From assembly GCA_024704765.1 (NCBI GenBank), contig JAKMXF010000077.1, positions 62,001 through 126,000 of the forward strand: a stretch of 64,000 nt of DNA, given 5' to 3'. Shown piece by piece: positions 35,893-49,800 of the stretch. A program made the translations under genes and the position numbers. The notes under the pieces are model-generated. The model saw nothing but the letters and a program-made list of their open reading frames with translations. It made no database searches and was not told the origin of the DNA. The first letter of the stretch is position 1. The number at the start of each line of letters is the position of its first letter. This DNA is from Oopsacas minuta. Taxonomy: Eukaryota > Porifera > Hexactinellida > Lyssacinosida > Leucopsacidae.

Positions 35893-38239
35893 TTTTGTGA
35901 AGTGTATGTATTATTATTGTAATTGCATGCATTTACATTTATTATTTATGTTGATTGGGTTATTGTCCAATAACATTAGTTTCAATGAACTTCAAATAGA
36001 ATTTCAATATCTTAGTCTAATACCAGCGAGGGATCATTAATAATACTTGACAAAACATTTTGAGTAGATATTTAAGACACTAACAGAATTCTCCAATATC
36101 TGCTAATACCGCATCCCTGGTACTTTTACTGTTAGGCCTTATATTTGGTAGGCTATGGCCAAGTGAATAATACGTTGTAATAAAAATGCATTGATTGTAT
36201 GAGAGAGGTGTCGAAAAAATCACATATTTCTTGATAATATAATACAAATTCGTAAATACCACCTACTCGGAATGGTCCTTCAAACTTATGTTCATGCAAA
36301 GTTTGGTTGAAACCGAATGGGGAATCTCGGAGTTGGGCCAACATATATAAATATTTTGGGTTATATATTTAAATATACATTATGACAATCAGCTATCCAT
36401 AGACATACGTTTGAACAGTAGTAGGAACCAAGCTGTAAACTTGACTAAGATATGGCAATATGGTGATTCAGCTTAAAGAATTACTCAGTGAGTCCAACTT
36501 GAATTTCCAAAAAACACTGTACCCCTCAGTAACAGTTTCAACCTCATTGGTGAGGGGTCACTTTGTGGTTGGTAACAATTTTGATTACATTTTCTTTATC
36601 ATTTAAGTAAATATACGTTCAAAAACATCAAATATCATGGCATACTATACATAAGGCCTCACAAATGACTCTTGGTCTGGAGCATGAATGCACGTATCAG
36701 CCGAACTGATATATAAAGAATATACAGTCATTTTGATAAATCAACATTGATTGGATAAAACCTATTCTAGGATATATTCTCATAAAATATATAGTTTGGA
36801 ATTTATATACATATATCATACATTTTCCAAATAGGAATACTTGAAATAGAATTAAACATAGATACATAAATGAATAATATAATTAACAAACGTTACACAA
36901 TACCCAAGTACAATACGTAGACCCAAAAAATCATATTAGAAATTGTATCATACTAGAAATGATAAAATTCAGTAATGAATTCATATTGTAAGAGTTATGG
37001 CCATTTTGATGTTATAATTGCATTTTACGCATGCGAACTATCAATTATAGAAGCTTACAACTCAATTCGATACAGATTAGTTTTATAATATAGTTAATTA
37101 TCTAATCGCATGGTGGCAAGTAAAAGTTGGGACTCTTGAAATTGGCAGCATACAATAAGATGCAAATTAGTGGCACATGATGGCAAAGATTGCTAATTAT
37201 CACCTTAAGAAATAGCTAAACTAAATGAACGAAATACCTACAGATAATTATATATACAAAAGTATAATCTGAAAAAGTGTGAATATTTGTAAGTACATAC
37301 GATAATATACCTGAAAGAGTTGTGACTATATTTGTCAACATTGTCCAGGCGAAATTGATGAATCTGTTTATCATGAGAAATTTTCTAGCCACACTTTGTT
37401 GATTAAATAGATACTGTAAAAGTCAATTCCAATTACAATAAACTCAAATGTGATGGCATAATTGATTACTGTTCATAGCAAATCTTGTTGACTTGTTAGA
37501 CTTTTTCTATTTGAGACACACATGGTGCAGAAGTGGTACATATCAAATATGTGTGCGCCTATCTGTTATTACTAGGATATAGGCTATACCATGTTGATGC
37601 CAAAAGTCAAAGGTTGTTGCAATAAGTCAAAAGTTCCTGACAAAGCCAAAACTAAGGACCTTTTACTTGATCTGTCACCACTGTTAAGGGTAATGTGAAT
37701 TATAAGAACAGCAAGAGTCATCTGGGATTGACCAGGTGGAAAGGGGGAAATTCCAGCCGTGAATTCATAATATGAGGGGGAAGTTGCGTACGTAGACCAA
37801 TAGTAAAGGGAAACATTGCACAAGATGTTGACATGAAGAACTGCCGAGTGTCATATTCCCGCATTCATTCCTAAATTTCGAATATGTTCCTCAAAACAAT
37901 TGAGGAATTCAAATTTGCCAGATACATTAAACGGCTAAGTCCAGCAATTAAGAAATGTTAATATATTCTCTACTAGCCAACTCGATTTGTAATTCCCATC
38001 ACAATATAAGCACATAAAACATTAAGAATATTCTGACTAAAATTCAGACAATCAACAATAGCATGCATGTTTAGAGATTCGTGTTATGAAAGAGAAGATC
38101 AAATTTAGTTAACACTTAGACAGGTAAAGTATGTCTACGTAATTTGTTCATTGTTTAATATTGGTGGTCTACTACATAGATGCAGATTCTACTGCTTCCA
38201 AACATATCATATTGATTCTTTACGTAGTAATATTTTCCG
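35893..38239. other. Unassigned AT-rich DNA
   Basis: No gene is supportable. The minus-strand frames near 36080-36344 and 37584-37823 are short and unrecognised. Confidence 0.45.
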
Positions 38240-38490
38240 CTTGTATTGTATCAAGACTTCTCGCTTGTAATGTCACACAGCAATTTCCAGATACTGCTGA
38301 CTTCCAGCCAGTAGAGGGTAGCAATGTTTACTCAGTTGGGTTCAATAACTGGAAGAAGATAAAGAAAGGTTTCATGTGCATGAGCAATATCAAATAGATT
38401 GTCAACTTTATCAGAAGTATAGTGCTTTAGAACAACCTTCAGCAGTTACTCTCCTTAGTTACCAAACGCGAAGAGATCAAATAGAGAAGT
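38240..38490 (+). pseudogene. Zinc-finger (TTF/ZMYM-type) hAT protein fragment
   Basis: The frame reads NVYSVGFNNWKKIKKGF and, one frame over, HVHEQYQIDCQLYQKY. This fits the end of a TTF-type zinc finger, where GFxxWKxxxxxFxxHExSxxH is conserved, found at the N-terminus of DUF4371/ZMYM-like hAT transposases. The following residues (QPSAVTLLS...RRDQIEK) fit the linker after it. The second zinc-ligand His is not clear. Downstream sequence to about 38950 shows no further motif. It belongs to a different hAT branch from the ZBED5-like copies and may be the same branch as the relic at 7577. Confidence 0.4.
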
Positions 38491-40772
38491 GCCATATTCC
38501 AAGTTAACTTGCATGAAATATCTAATGGGCAAAGACTATCAGTATGGGGGCATGATGAAGTACACGGCAACCTCAGTCAGGTTCTGAATGTAAGACTAAG
38601 ACATCACCAATATATAAGAATTGGAAAATGATGGGGATATCAGACGCATGATAACAAAAATGAACGATTCAGCTAATTGCGAATCAGATTATACTGGGCC
38701 TTTTTGAAGAAATTGGAACTGCAGAATGCTATAGCCCAAATATTGAAGAAATTTATTTAGTCTTAAACTTCAAAAAGAGCGTGCATTTTAAATATTGGAT
38801 TATAATTTGCCTGATCATGTTGAGGCTAGACAGTGAATCACTTCGAAATATCTTGAGAACTTTAATATTTGGGTAAAAGCACACCCAGTGGGCCAAAGAA
38901 GCCCCAGTTTACGATAAACATTTTCTCTAATTGGCAGACTTATGATAAAATGGTTTTGCTTTGTTGAATTTTGTCAGACTTTCATAAATTTTGTTATACA
39001 TTTCAGCAGTTTGGTAGAGATTTCACGAACATTGGGAGACTTTTTAACTATTTTGTAGAGTCAAATCTGGAAATCATGTTTGTTAGAAATTGTATATATA
39101 TAAGTCAAACATTGCATAAATTTTGTTAAACCAAAAAATTGAACTATCAATATACAATTTAGAAAGTGTTATTGGGGACTTTCAGGATAAGCGAATAAAG
39201 AATCTAGGATGATTCTGGTAAGTGGACTAAGTTCTTGATTAGATATGCTGTTAATATGCCTGATGAGAATAGTGCTTTGCGCTCTATCCAAGAATGTATA
39301 AACAGAAGGATCTACTAAACATCAATAACAGAGTATACATACTGCAAGCATAATGAGTGATTAATTCTATATTTAACATCCTTTACATCCTTTAATATTA
39401 GATAAATATGCTATCTCAGCGATGCGATTATGCCGGTAAACTGTGTCTCAAGGATTAGGGTTTCTCAAATAATTATTCAGTCGCAAAGACTTTTGACCAT
39501 CACTTTAGAAAGACCTTATTCAGAACAAATTCTGATTACATAATTCTATAAGCCAATTATACACCTAGTTACTCGAAAACGATGTGAGATAATTGAACCG
39601 TAAACTCAAGAGAATCAAACTAAGAGCACTGAAAGATAAAGAAACTTTACTGATTGGATTCACTAGAATATACGAATGTGTTAAAACGGAGTCGAAAGCT
39701 ATACAATAAGCGTCTGATATCAGGATTTCAGTTGATCGCGAAGGATGCAGTATATACCCACTAGTGTTTCATTCATTCTCTAAAATCAAAAGATTTAAGA
39801 TGTTTATACTGCTAATATGGTAAATATGATAATCCGAACGTCGCAAATCTGAACCCACGATAATCCGAAAAGAGAATAAATCTACTACAATGTTTGAAAA
39901 TGTTCCAAGATTTCAAAAATACCCAATTATGTTATATTCATATCTACAGGTGACATCTACATAATACAACATTGCATGTTGTGTGGGGGCACCAGCAAAT
40001 CCTGTTCACCAACTTGCATGAATGTTCTTTGAAGAATGTGACCCAGTTTCCAATTCTGATCTACAATTTTTCAATTGTATTATCTGTAAGTTAAATCTCG
40101 TTTGTTAGACCACACTGAAATGTTAATTTCCAAAAGAATTGAAGGAAGGGTTGATATAATTATGATCGGAATTTAGTTCAGTCATTATTAAAAGAGAAAA
40201 CTACACAAAATATTAAATATGGGATTACAGTATCTCCCTGAATAATAACCGAGGGCTAGAAAAGGCTTCTAGAATTATGAATAAACATATATCGCCACTC
40301 TACAAAAAGTCTTTCAATGCAACTTAAACCCATATGATTAGCAACAAATCTAAATAGCTTGAATCTTAATCCTTTACAATATTGTAAAAAAGTTAACACT
40401 AAAAGAATAAGTGGTGACGGGTTATCCTAAATATATTCGCTAGCTGAAGTTGTAAGAACAACTTTGAATAATATAAGGAAAAATGATGTTACAGTGAATT
40501 GTGCGTTGTCAAACAGAAGGGAAAGGATCAGTGGCAGCGCCAGCACATTTGAACACGATAGGGGAGGAAGGTAAAATATCAACCCTATGTAATCCCATAC
40601 TCAAAACTAAAACTCGAAATTACAATCAAATATATCTTATGTCTACTGCCTAATTCGATCTCTCTAAGTGAATTACTGATACAAGCTAATGAAATATAAT
40701 GTAAGAGAATTGCATTTAATATACACAAAATATCAAAGTGTTAATATATTGTAATTAATTGAATAACTAGTA
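38491..40772. other. Unassigned AT-rich DNA
   Basis: No gene is supportable in this stretch. A repeated ATAATCCGAA motif at about 39828 and 39861 is reminiscent of small pogo-type elements but has no defined ends. Confidence 0.4.
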
Positions 40773-40780
40773 AGTGTCAC
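40773..40780. repeat. Target duplication, left copy (hAT 40781-43738)
   Basis: AGTGTCAC, identical to 43739-43746. Confidence 0.95.
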
Positions 40781-40792
40781 CAGGGTTGTATC

Positions 40793-40869
40793 AACTCATT
40801 TTATTGAATAAGTTGAATGAGTTGGTAACCCTCAAATGAATGAGTTGAATGAGTTGAAATGAGTTCAAC
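40793..40869. repeat. Left subterminal array of GAGTTGA motif
   Basis: About five copies of ATGAGTTGAA/GAGTTGG follow directly after the left end. Subterminal repeats in hAT elements are known transposase-binding sites, so a binding role is inferred here, not shown. Confidence 0.75.
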
Positions 40870-41220
40870 TGATTTTACGCATATTTATCTTTCGGTTAAT
40901 TATGTTAATGATCTCTGATATGGTAATAGTAGATTGTCTTATGAAGAAAAACCATAGTTGATTCCAGCCATTCAATGTATATCAGACTGCATTTATAATC
41001 CTAATTATACATAGTGTAACAGAATTTGAAAGATTGAGTTATTGGTCAACCATACTCAGGTAATTACTCACTACCTTGGCCTCAAATGAAATTTTTGTTC
41101 ACTGACATTAAGTTAATCTAATTCATCTTTCTGACTTTAAGTTAATCTCATTCATCCTGAGATTCTTGACTCATTTTTGACTTAATTATTTCATATACGT
41201 ACGTATTAGCATATTGTCTA

Positions 41221-43361
41221 ATGGCAGATGAAACTCCCTTCTCGAATGATGATAACGATTCACCTATAAATTCTACTCCTTCCTTGGTTGAATCAAATTC
41301 CGATAATTTTGTCATATCTTCAAAACAAGTTGATGTGGATACTATCTCGCTAGATTCAGATTTCATCCTAAGTGATGTTCTAACTAATAAGCACAAATCT
41401 AGACCAGCTTGGTATGATAGGTTGTTTAAACCTGTGAACGAGTAGACCATGCGCAAGCATAGATGTGTTGAATGTGGCTGGATAGGTATGGCTCTACCCA
41501 ATTCCTTACACAATCTGAAACGCCACTATGAAAGTCTCACAAAATACAAAACATGTAAAGATAGATATTTGACGTGGATAAAAGAACGAGAACTCTTACA
41601 ACCTGCACTAGAAGCAGTCATTAAGGGAGAGACAAAGAAAATGTCATCTGAATCCCAAGAGAAAATTGATAAATTGTTAGCTGAGTTTATCATAGCTTCC
41701 GAATTGCCACTTAGGCTAGTTGAACTTCGGGAATTTCTAAATTTGCTTAACGAGTTGAATGCAAGATACAAGGTGCCTTATAGACGCAAATTAAAAGATT
41801 CCCTCTTGACACCGATGCTCAAAGATAGTAGAAATGAATTATCTAGTCAATTAGACAAATGTCCATATGCTTCACTAACTATTGATGGGTGGTCAAGTAG
41901 AGGACAACTAAGTATGTTAAGTTTAGTTGTAAATTTCATTAATCAAATGGAATGATGAGGAGCGAACTCTTAACTATCACGTTATTTAATGGAAAACATA
42001 CGGGGGAACGGATCGCAGAGTTTACTCAACACGCTGCAAGAGAATGGAATTTAGAACATAAGATTGTCCGTGTTGGATCAGATAACGCTGCTAATATGAA
42101 AAAAAGCTTTCGATACCGTTTTAGAAATTGAACATGAACTTGTAGAAATTGATATTGATGAAGGCAAGGATGAACAAGAACCAATTGATAAAATGATATT
42201 GAGTGACGCCCGAATCAGTACTTTTGAATTTCTTTCAGATACGAATCTTAACTCTTTAACCTCAAAGCTTCGTGCAGCAGGTTTATTGCCTCTTTGGGGT
42301 AGATGTGTTTGTCATCTAATACAACTATCTGTGCATGACTTCATCCAAAAACAATTAAGATCACACGGAAGTGTAAACAAAATCATCATCAAGGCAACTC
42401 AGTTTGTAAATTGCTCACGAAAATCGATTCAATGCGGAGAAATATTCCTGAAATACAAATTTACTCTGGGCGCCATGAATCAAACACGATGGGATTCAAT
42501 GTATAAGATGCTCAAAAGCATCTTAGATGCAGAAACTAAGGGATGTCTTAAATTTCTACCATCCTTAAAGTATCCAATTCCTAAGAATTATGAATTAGCT
42601 ATACTAAGAGAGGTAGTTGATGTACTAGAGCCGATCCATTTATTCACTCTTGAATTTGAATCAAGTTTGGGAACTAGTGGAATGGTAATCCCAGGATTAG
42701 AATCATTATATGATCATTTGAATTCAATTGATTCGGACCACGATAGTATGTCTCAGATAATGTTACGCTTAGCCCAAGAACGATTTTCAGAAGTAGCTCA
42801 AGATCACTTCATGATCATAGCCAACTGTGTTGATCCAAGATTCGCAACTAAGGCGCTATTCAAACAGAGCTCGTTGGAAATTTTGAAATAGGTGATGAAT
42901 ATTATTATACACCATGAACGGCAGTTATATCCACTTACTTATCCTGTGAAACAAAAGCCTCCTTTAAAGAGAAAATGTCTCTTTGATAATCTACCAAATT
43001 CTGAAGCGGTTCGTGCCTCGGATATGGATATAGAAGTTATTGAAAATGAGCTGTTTATCTTTAAATCAGAGGCACGTTTGGTAAATCAAATAACCGAACT
43101 GACCCAACCAATTGGTGGCAGAGGAATCAGAATAGAATGCCATTTTTATCCCGAATTGCTGAAATTTATTTATTACCAACCCCATCAATTGCTGAAAATG
43201 AGCGAGTCTTCAGTATTGCAGGACGGATTTGTCGACCTCATCGAGCTACTTTAGAAATATCTACTCTGGAGATGTTCGTTACCCTAAAGTATAGGTTACA
43301 ACGTCAGAAGAGTGCGATGACTAATACTACTAATACTTCACCTATTCGAGTGTATTTATGA
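41221..43361 (+). pseudogene. hAT transposase (Ac/hobo-like), few breaks
   Basis: The ATG at 41221 starts an acidic N-terminus. A TAG at 41443-41445 interrupts it in frame just before a BED-like Cys/His segment (RKHRCVECGWIGMALPNS ... NLKRHYES). The first catalytic Asp lies in SLTIDGWSSRGQLSM and the second in RVGSDNAANMKK. The CxxH motif is GRCVCHLIQLSVHDF, followed by NQTRWDSMYKMLKS. The C-terminal dimerisation region reads PSIAENERVFSIAGR and ISTLEMFVTLKYRL. Breaks are a frameshift near 41950, a second that restores the frame at a run of seven A (about 42103), a TAG at 42889-42891 and a shift near 43140. The uninterrupted protein would be about 710 residues, typical of hAT. Confidence 0.92.
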
Positions 43362-43499
43362 GTTGATTATCTTGACTCTTAGCCTATATTTCTCTCTAAT
43401 TATAATCTATTTTACTGATAAAAATCACTTTCAGCCATATCACCAGGGTTGGGAGTCGGGACTTTTACTAGTTTGATGCGTATTACATCACGCCTTTAT

Positions 43500-43730
43500 T
43501 AACTCATTATATTAAATGAGTTGAATGAGTTGAAATGAGTTGAAATGAGTTGAATGAGTTGAATGAATTGAATAAGTTGAAATGAGTTAGTTACATAAGC
43601 TAGATGAAATAAATGAGTTGAATGAGTTGATTACATCCAAATGAATGAGTTGAATGAGTTGGTGCGATAAAAATGAATGAGTTGGTAAAAAAAAAATGAA
43701 TTGATTTTGCCAACTCAAAATGAGTTGATA
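43500..43730. repeat. Right subterminal array of GAGTTGA motif
   Basis: About 20 irregularly spaced copies of GAGTTGA or its variants fill roughly 230 bases inside the right end, as ATGAGTTGAATGAGTTG-type runs with small interruptions. The array is much longer than the left one. It may serve as a transposase-binding platform, by analogy with other hAT elements. Confidence 0.85.
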
Positions 43731-43738
43731 CAGCCCTG

Positions 43739-43746
43739 AGTGTCAC
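43739..43746. repeat. Target duplication, right copy (hAT 40781-43738)
   Basis: AGTGTCAC, identical to 40773-40780. Confidence 0.95.
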
Positions 43747-46544
43747 TATATCATAGAGACGCCTCTCCAAAAAATTAAACTCAAAAATAGAGACAAAATT
43801 TAGGTATCCTTTGATTCGTAAAATGAAATAGAATAAATGAAAATTTTCATAGATAGAATACATCAATTCTACTGCTGAAAGGTTGGTATATACTAAGTAC
43901 CCAGCAACAATGGATGATTCGAGCAATCCACATTTCGAGCAACCTGGGTAGAGTAAATGTGCGAGCAAACTGGGTTGGTCAAAGCTCAGTTTGGATGACT
44001 ATGAACATAATAGGTCCCATGTTAGAAATAAACATAGCAGAATGTACGTATAAGGGGATCCAAAAGTTCTGCAATAAAATTCAAGTATTAAATATTACGT
44101 TGAGAGTGTGGATATATATTATTAAATGATTCCCAATAACTACTTAGTATCTCTAATATAAATATAATACTAAATACAGAGGTTTTGGGGAGTCAACCTG
44201 CTCAAATTGTTTGACTTGGGATGGGATCGACATCGTGACTCTGACGTTCTGACGCAATATAAAGTATACACTAAAGTATTGAGTATTATGATTTTCTTCT
44301 ATGCTCCAAGGTTCTCGTGAGAAGACAAGATATTTTCTGAATCAAGAATAGTGAGGTTCTCAAAATCTTGATGCTTAGTAGAACTGTCTAAAATAGTAAG
44401 ATGATTCATATTTTCAGTCGTGGTTCATGTGACAATTGCGAACCGAAGTCTTTAGAAATCAGATATTGGAGCAGATGAATTGGGAATTGAAGCTCTGCCA
44501 GCGAGGTGTATGCTTGGAAGTGTATTTATGTAAATCACATTGGATATGATATTACGTAAAAAGAACATTACGTATCATCGTATCTATGGTGATTTACAAA
44601 TATCTGCATTGTGGGATCGTCTATTAATCAAACCTAACAATCCAATTAATGCATAATGGGGATAAATACTAGTCGTCATAATTTTGGAAAGATTCAGACT
44701 GAGAAAATCTCTCATTCAATTTTACCTGTGAGTGACCATAAATCAAATCACACTCAAAGCAAGTAATAATATCTGAAAACCTTAACCAACAAAGTTTAAT
44801 AGTTAATTTGAGATATGCTATCTTTGAGGTTACAAAAGTTCGGAGTAAGTCCAGAATATGCAATTGGGGAAATTTTGTGTTGTTGAAGTACCTTTGCCCG
44901 GTTAGTCCATATGTATACGTATATACTTATATATATGTTGCAGACGGAATGCGTTTCCAGGAGAACATGATTCGCTTAGGCTAATTGCGTTCTTACAAGG
45001 TCATGGTTGATTTAAATGCTCCATTACGAAACGTTCGAACTGATTCACTGGCGAATACACATGTAGATACAAAAACACATAGTTGTCAAGTCTAAAATAC
45101 CTAATTTGGGCTCATTAAGAAACATTATTAAATTCATTTATAATTTTGATTAAATTTTTCTGAGGATATTCCTTCGATGGCATATCTTCACTCAAATTTG
45201 TTGATACGTGCCAATGTACGATAAGTATTAACCTTCTTGTATGGCCTTAATATTTAGTAAACTAAGTGCAGGATTCACTAATCACAATATATTTAGATAG
45301 ATAGATATGTATATATAATACAGTAAACGTGGATAAAAGAACACTGGTTATAAGAACTGGGTGTTTGTAAGAACTCTAGCTCGATTAACCGAATCTTCTA
45401 TATTCTAATCCATTGATGTTTTTGCGGAATATAACAAGCAATCTATGCCGGTTATTTGGACATACAGAATATACTTACCTTCTACTGGAACACACTTGCC
45501 ATATACCCCTATACAATTTGTGTCCAATATAAAAACAAAGGTTAAGAAACAAACCAAATTATTCAACAATCTCTGATAGAGGTCCTCATGTCTTAATATA
45601 TAATTTAACCTGCAATACGATAACTTCAGCTATATGAATAATTTTGTTATCCCCTAAAGTGTCGCTACAAACGATTGCGTCCTTATCAACTGTTGACGTT
45701 AAACATGAAAAACTTAGTGACAATTATCAAGTGGAATATTTCCTTACAGTTTTAAGTCTTTAGAAGTATTAACGTTCTTTCGCTAGGGAAAATTGTATTA
45801 ATGTGAATATTTCGTAGTGGAGCATGTGAACCAACCATAATACTGTAAGAAAGTACTTCGCTTAGGCGAAACCAATATCGCCTGCAACATTATGCGATAG
45901 GCGTTGGTATTTTAGGAAATATTTCAAGAAACATTAAGACTACTAAGACTGAGTTGGCATAGGGGTATGATTTGGACCTGACTCACAAAATACGAGAAAT
46001 GAAATAATTCCAAACAATTGCAAAATTATGACATATTTGTCACCTTTTTGGACTTTCGAATAACCACATTTTTAGCAACTGATTAGTCAATATACAAGAT
46101 AGATGCTTGAGTGGATCCACACTCAGACCTCGGAATGAACGACATAAGAGACTATTGAAGAGGGTCAAGTCGTTCGTACATAGGAGTGCTAGAATTTACA
46201 ATAAGAATGTTTAGAGAAATATACCTTTCTATATTGAAATTATCATAGCAAACACTGGATACACTTGAAGTAATTAAGTCCAAGTTCTGCCCAATTTCGG
46301 TCTGAAAAGTAATCTACAAAGAAGACACATTCAATGAAATTGAGATCCAAATTTTTGAATGCGAGTAATATGTTTAGGCTAGCGGAGTGTCTTCGAACAG
46401 TCAGAGTTGACTCTAAGGAACATTCAATAATCATGACCAAAGCTATTGAGCTCGATGAAATCATTTCCACAGGATATAGCCACCGAAATCAAAGCTCCGG
46501 CACTCAAGGAAAGAACTTTGCCAATTCGTCACATAAACGAACAG
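43747..46544. other. Unassigned AT-rich DNA
   Basis: No gene is supportable. GTAAACGTGGATAAAAGAAC...GGTTATAAGAAC at 45325-45360 resembles the end of a pogo-like element but has no partner end that I could find. Part of 46334-46544 is open but matches nothing. Confidence 0.4.
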
Positions 46545-46885
46545 TATTTGAAGGTATGTGTTTAACAGCAGAAGTGGGATGGTTCTCAAATGGAAAGTGT
46601 CCTAGTCTCTTCTACAGAGTCTTCGATACCATTTTGGAACTCTTAGGGGTGAAAAATCGTGCAGTATGCGGAATGTCCGCGCTGAGAAATCTGATCAAGC
46701 TTACTTAACTCACATTTATGACAAGTTCAACGCAATGAACTGCAACTAAAAGGCAATGTCGTCACTCTCGTTGATTGACAAAACGTTGTCGTCTCCTCCA
46801 TTTTGAAACTAACACTGCATAAAATATATATCGGTAGAAGAGAATTTTACAAGTATCCCTAGTTAGCTGAACTTGAATTTCAGAC
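46545..46885 (+). pseudogene. ZBED5-like hAT transposase relic B
   Basis: The frame ending at 46708 contains TAEVGWFSNGKCPSLFYRVF then DTILELLGVKN. This matches the TEVRWLSKGNxLxRFYELFDxxxEFL segment of ZBED5/SCAND3-like hAT proteins. In other frames it continues LTHIYDKFNAMN and LTLHKIYIGRREFYKYP, which correspond to the LxxIFxKFNxxNxxLQG and KLxxxKxxIGRREFxxFP blocks that follow in that family. A TAG follows KYP. These are the same family as the element at 17196, but from a more C-terminal part than relics A and C. Confidence 0.7.
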
Positions 46886-49800
46886 GACAATTTGGAGGCA
46901 GGATAGAGAGTAAACAGTTTTCATAGCGCGCTGGCTGAAATATGTTTGACAAACACATTTCTACATTGTGCTGACAAAGTATTAGAATATTGTGATAATT
47001 AGATAGTTTATAGACACTTTTACTCATGAAGAATGTAGATAATAAGCTAATACATTGTTCAAGTACAATTGCACAATGGCACTTTTGACACATTTAAGAT
47101 TTCATACATTTAGTAAAGAAAATGGAAACTAGCAAAGTTAAATAATTTTTTTCAGTTATAACATCTTTTGAAAAACAAAATACAACAGTGTCGCCTAAAA
47201 GGAATTCAGTGGTTAGTACCCTAGAATTTTGACATTTATAGACGGTACAAACACACGGAATTATATCTAAAATGTTTGATCTCTAGGATACCTTCACGAA
47301 TATATAACGATTGACCATTCTCACTCGAATTTATGGTTGTACCCACCAGGAATTTATCCAACACTCCCTATCAGAATTATTTCCCAAAGGTCAGAGGGAA
47401 CGCTGGCATTCAAGTCCTTTTGTTTGCATGCCCATATTGATTGAAGAAATTGAAGACCTCCGTAGTTGATATTGTTCAGGAAAAAATTTCACAACAATCA
47501 ATAAATTAAACTCTAATTGCAACCATATTGGAAATATCACATTATTAGCCACTTCTCAGCGAATAACATGTTAGATAGTTGAAATTTCAATTACAGGTAT
47601 TCCTCAATATGCCAAGTTTCCTGACATCATCACTTTGACCAAATAAATCACTTAATTAAACTATTACGTCAGTGGCGTAACTTGGAGTTGATCGTGGGGG
47701 TGCCAGGCACCACCGGCATCCTTAAAGTTTAAGCCTTTGTATTAAGTGATAATAATCGTACAAAAGTTAACGGAGGTACCCGAGATTAGTAAGAAAAGCT
47801 ACATAGTAGCTCTAGTATTCCAGAGAAGAAATCAAACGAAATTTGTAATTTGGATGGACTATGGATAATTAAATTCTTAAATGTCTGTTATTTTAAGCAC
47901 TCAAGGAAAAAAGTGCAGAGTATACCCCATTACTAGCCGAAAATGAACTAATAACTTGAGCTGTTTAATGTTTAAGTAAACACGAGGACTAAGCTTTCCT
48001 TTAGCGGCCTAGCAAGCGAAGCCAGTTAGTATTAATTAGTTTCAAGTCATATAAAGTGTTCGTATTATGAGCATGATTTTGGTAACTAGTTGGTTCACAA
48101 TAAGTCAACCGGAAAGTATTCAGTATAAGATAAGCTGGATAAGTAAATACATGTCACTGGAAATTAAAATATGAAATTGGTCATTTTATGTCGGAAATAT
48201 TTGGAGGCGCTTGTGTATTTCGGATATTCATGTTGGCAATCGTCCGAAAGTTAAGTATTTGCATTAGTTCACATTCATTGGTTCAAATGCACTTTTGTTT
48301 GGTATTAATCCGAAAGAATATATAGGTATAATGCCATTAGTTCTAATGAATATTGAAGTACTTAAATCCATAATATTTGTAAGAAGTCATACAATAACAG
48401 TTACTAAGTCAACATTCGAAATACAATTTGTAAAAATCCAAATTTAAATATCTCACACTGAATAATGTAGTCAATTATATTTACTAAACACGTATGCATC
48501 GTGTGACATAGAGCTAAGGCCTGAATATTCTTACATGTGGGATAGGTGACTAAAATGAGCATTGTTTCGTAAATCGAATTTCGTACTAATTCAAAAAAAA
48601 TATTTTCCAGCAATGCTGGAGGCCCGAGATCAGATGGATTTTCTGACGGTGACAATAGTACGTAAGGTAGATATTCGAAACGAAATTATTCTCAGTAAAA
48701 CATCATCCATTAAGGTATTTGCACTCCTTATTTCAAATCGGATGATAAAAGCGTTAGAGTAAACTGAAATAGAGTAGAAAAACATATATGACCTCTTATC
48801 TACTACCTCGTATAAATTCGCTAGTTAGCAATTCGGGCATGGCCTACTTTATACACTGCTAGCCAAGCAAAGAACTGCCAAAATACCATCTAGATTGAAT
48901 ATATTCTATTTGACCATGAAGGATTGTAGGTATCATTACAACTTCAACTGTAAATAGGATTCAATATACGACGAGACTTCTAGAATACTTTTGAACCTGC
49001 TTTCAAAGATAATTTAACCACAATGACGCAATCCAAGTTCATGCCCATAGATGGAAATTTTGTACATTTTTATCACAATACCTTCTGCTTGTTAAATGTT
49101 CGTTTAAGTAACCAAAGGATGATCTTTATATGCATAAATACTTGTGAGATAATCATTTTAGTGATATTCGCCCTAAATTAACATTAAAATGTTAATCCTA
49201 GAAAATCGAAGAAATTCCATAAAAAATGTATGCACATACAAAATAAGCAATAATTGTTAACCATTTGTATAAATTATTTAATTAAGTTTTTCTTTTGTGT
49301 CGTTGTGATAATTTAATACGAATCATGATTCATTTAATGAGATTTGTGGGTTTTCGATAATATTGGTATATATTAGTAAAATAATTACCAATATTGAAGG
49401 CGAACTTTGGTTACGTCATTGTGGTTAAACTTACCTGAAAAGCGAGTTCAAAGGTATTCTAGATGTCTCCACTGTATGTCGAAACCTCTATGCAGTTGAT
49501 TTTGTCATGATAACTGCAATTCTTTAGGATCTAAGAGAATTTAATCAATGACCTGGAAATTATTATGGCAATTCCTAGCTTTCTAGCCGTGTATTAGTAG
49601 GCCATACAATTTGGATAAGCATAAAATGCTGGCACAAGGCTATGGTGGATATATTATATTATAGGTTGTGAACTAAATTCTGTCGAGTTAGTAGCTGTTA
49701 CAGGTAGACTGGTTCCCGATTCGTAGAATTTATGCAGCATCAATACTAATGCTAACATAAATTCATTCGAAATATTGCTAACATCAAAATGGATTGGAAC

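Larger units (their letters stand above)
40781..43738 (+). mobile_element. hAT transposon with subterminal motif arrays
   Basis: The ends are CAGGGTTGTATCAACTCA at the left and CAGGGCTGTATCAACTCA read inward from the right, one mismatch in 22 bases overall. An exact 8-base duplication AGTGTCAC flanks them. The length is 2958 bases. A transposase fills the middle on the plus strand. Just inside each end are tandem copies of a GAGTTGAATGAGTTGAA-type motif, short on the left and long on the right. Exact duplication and well-matched ends indicate a recent insertion. Confidence 0.96.

Noticed and set aside
45316-45600. Pogo/Tigger-type element beginning CAGTAAACGTGGATAAAAG
   Set aside because: No opposing terminus or TA pair could be found, and there is no transposase.
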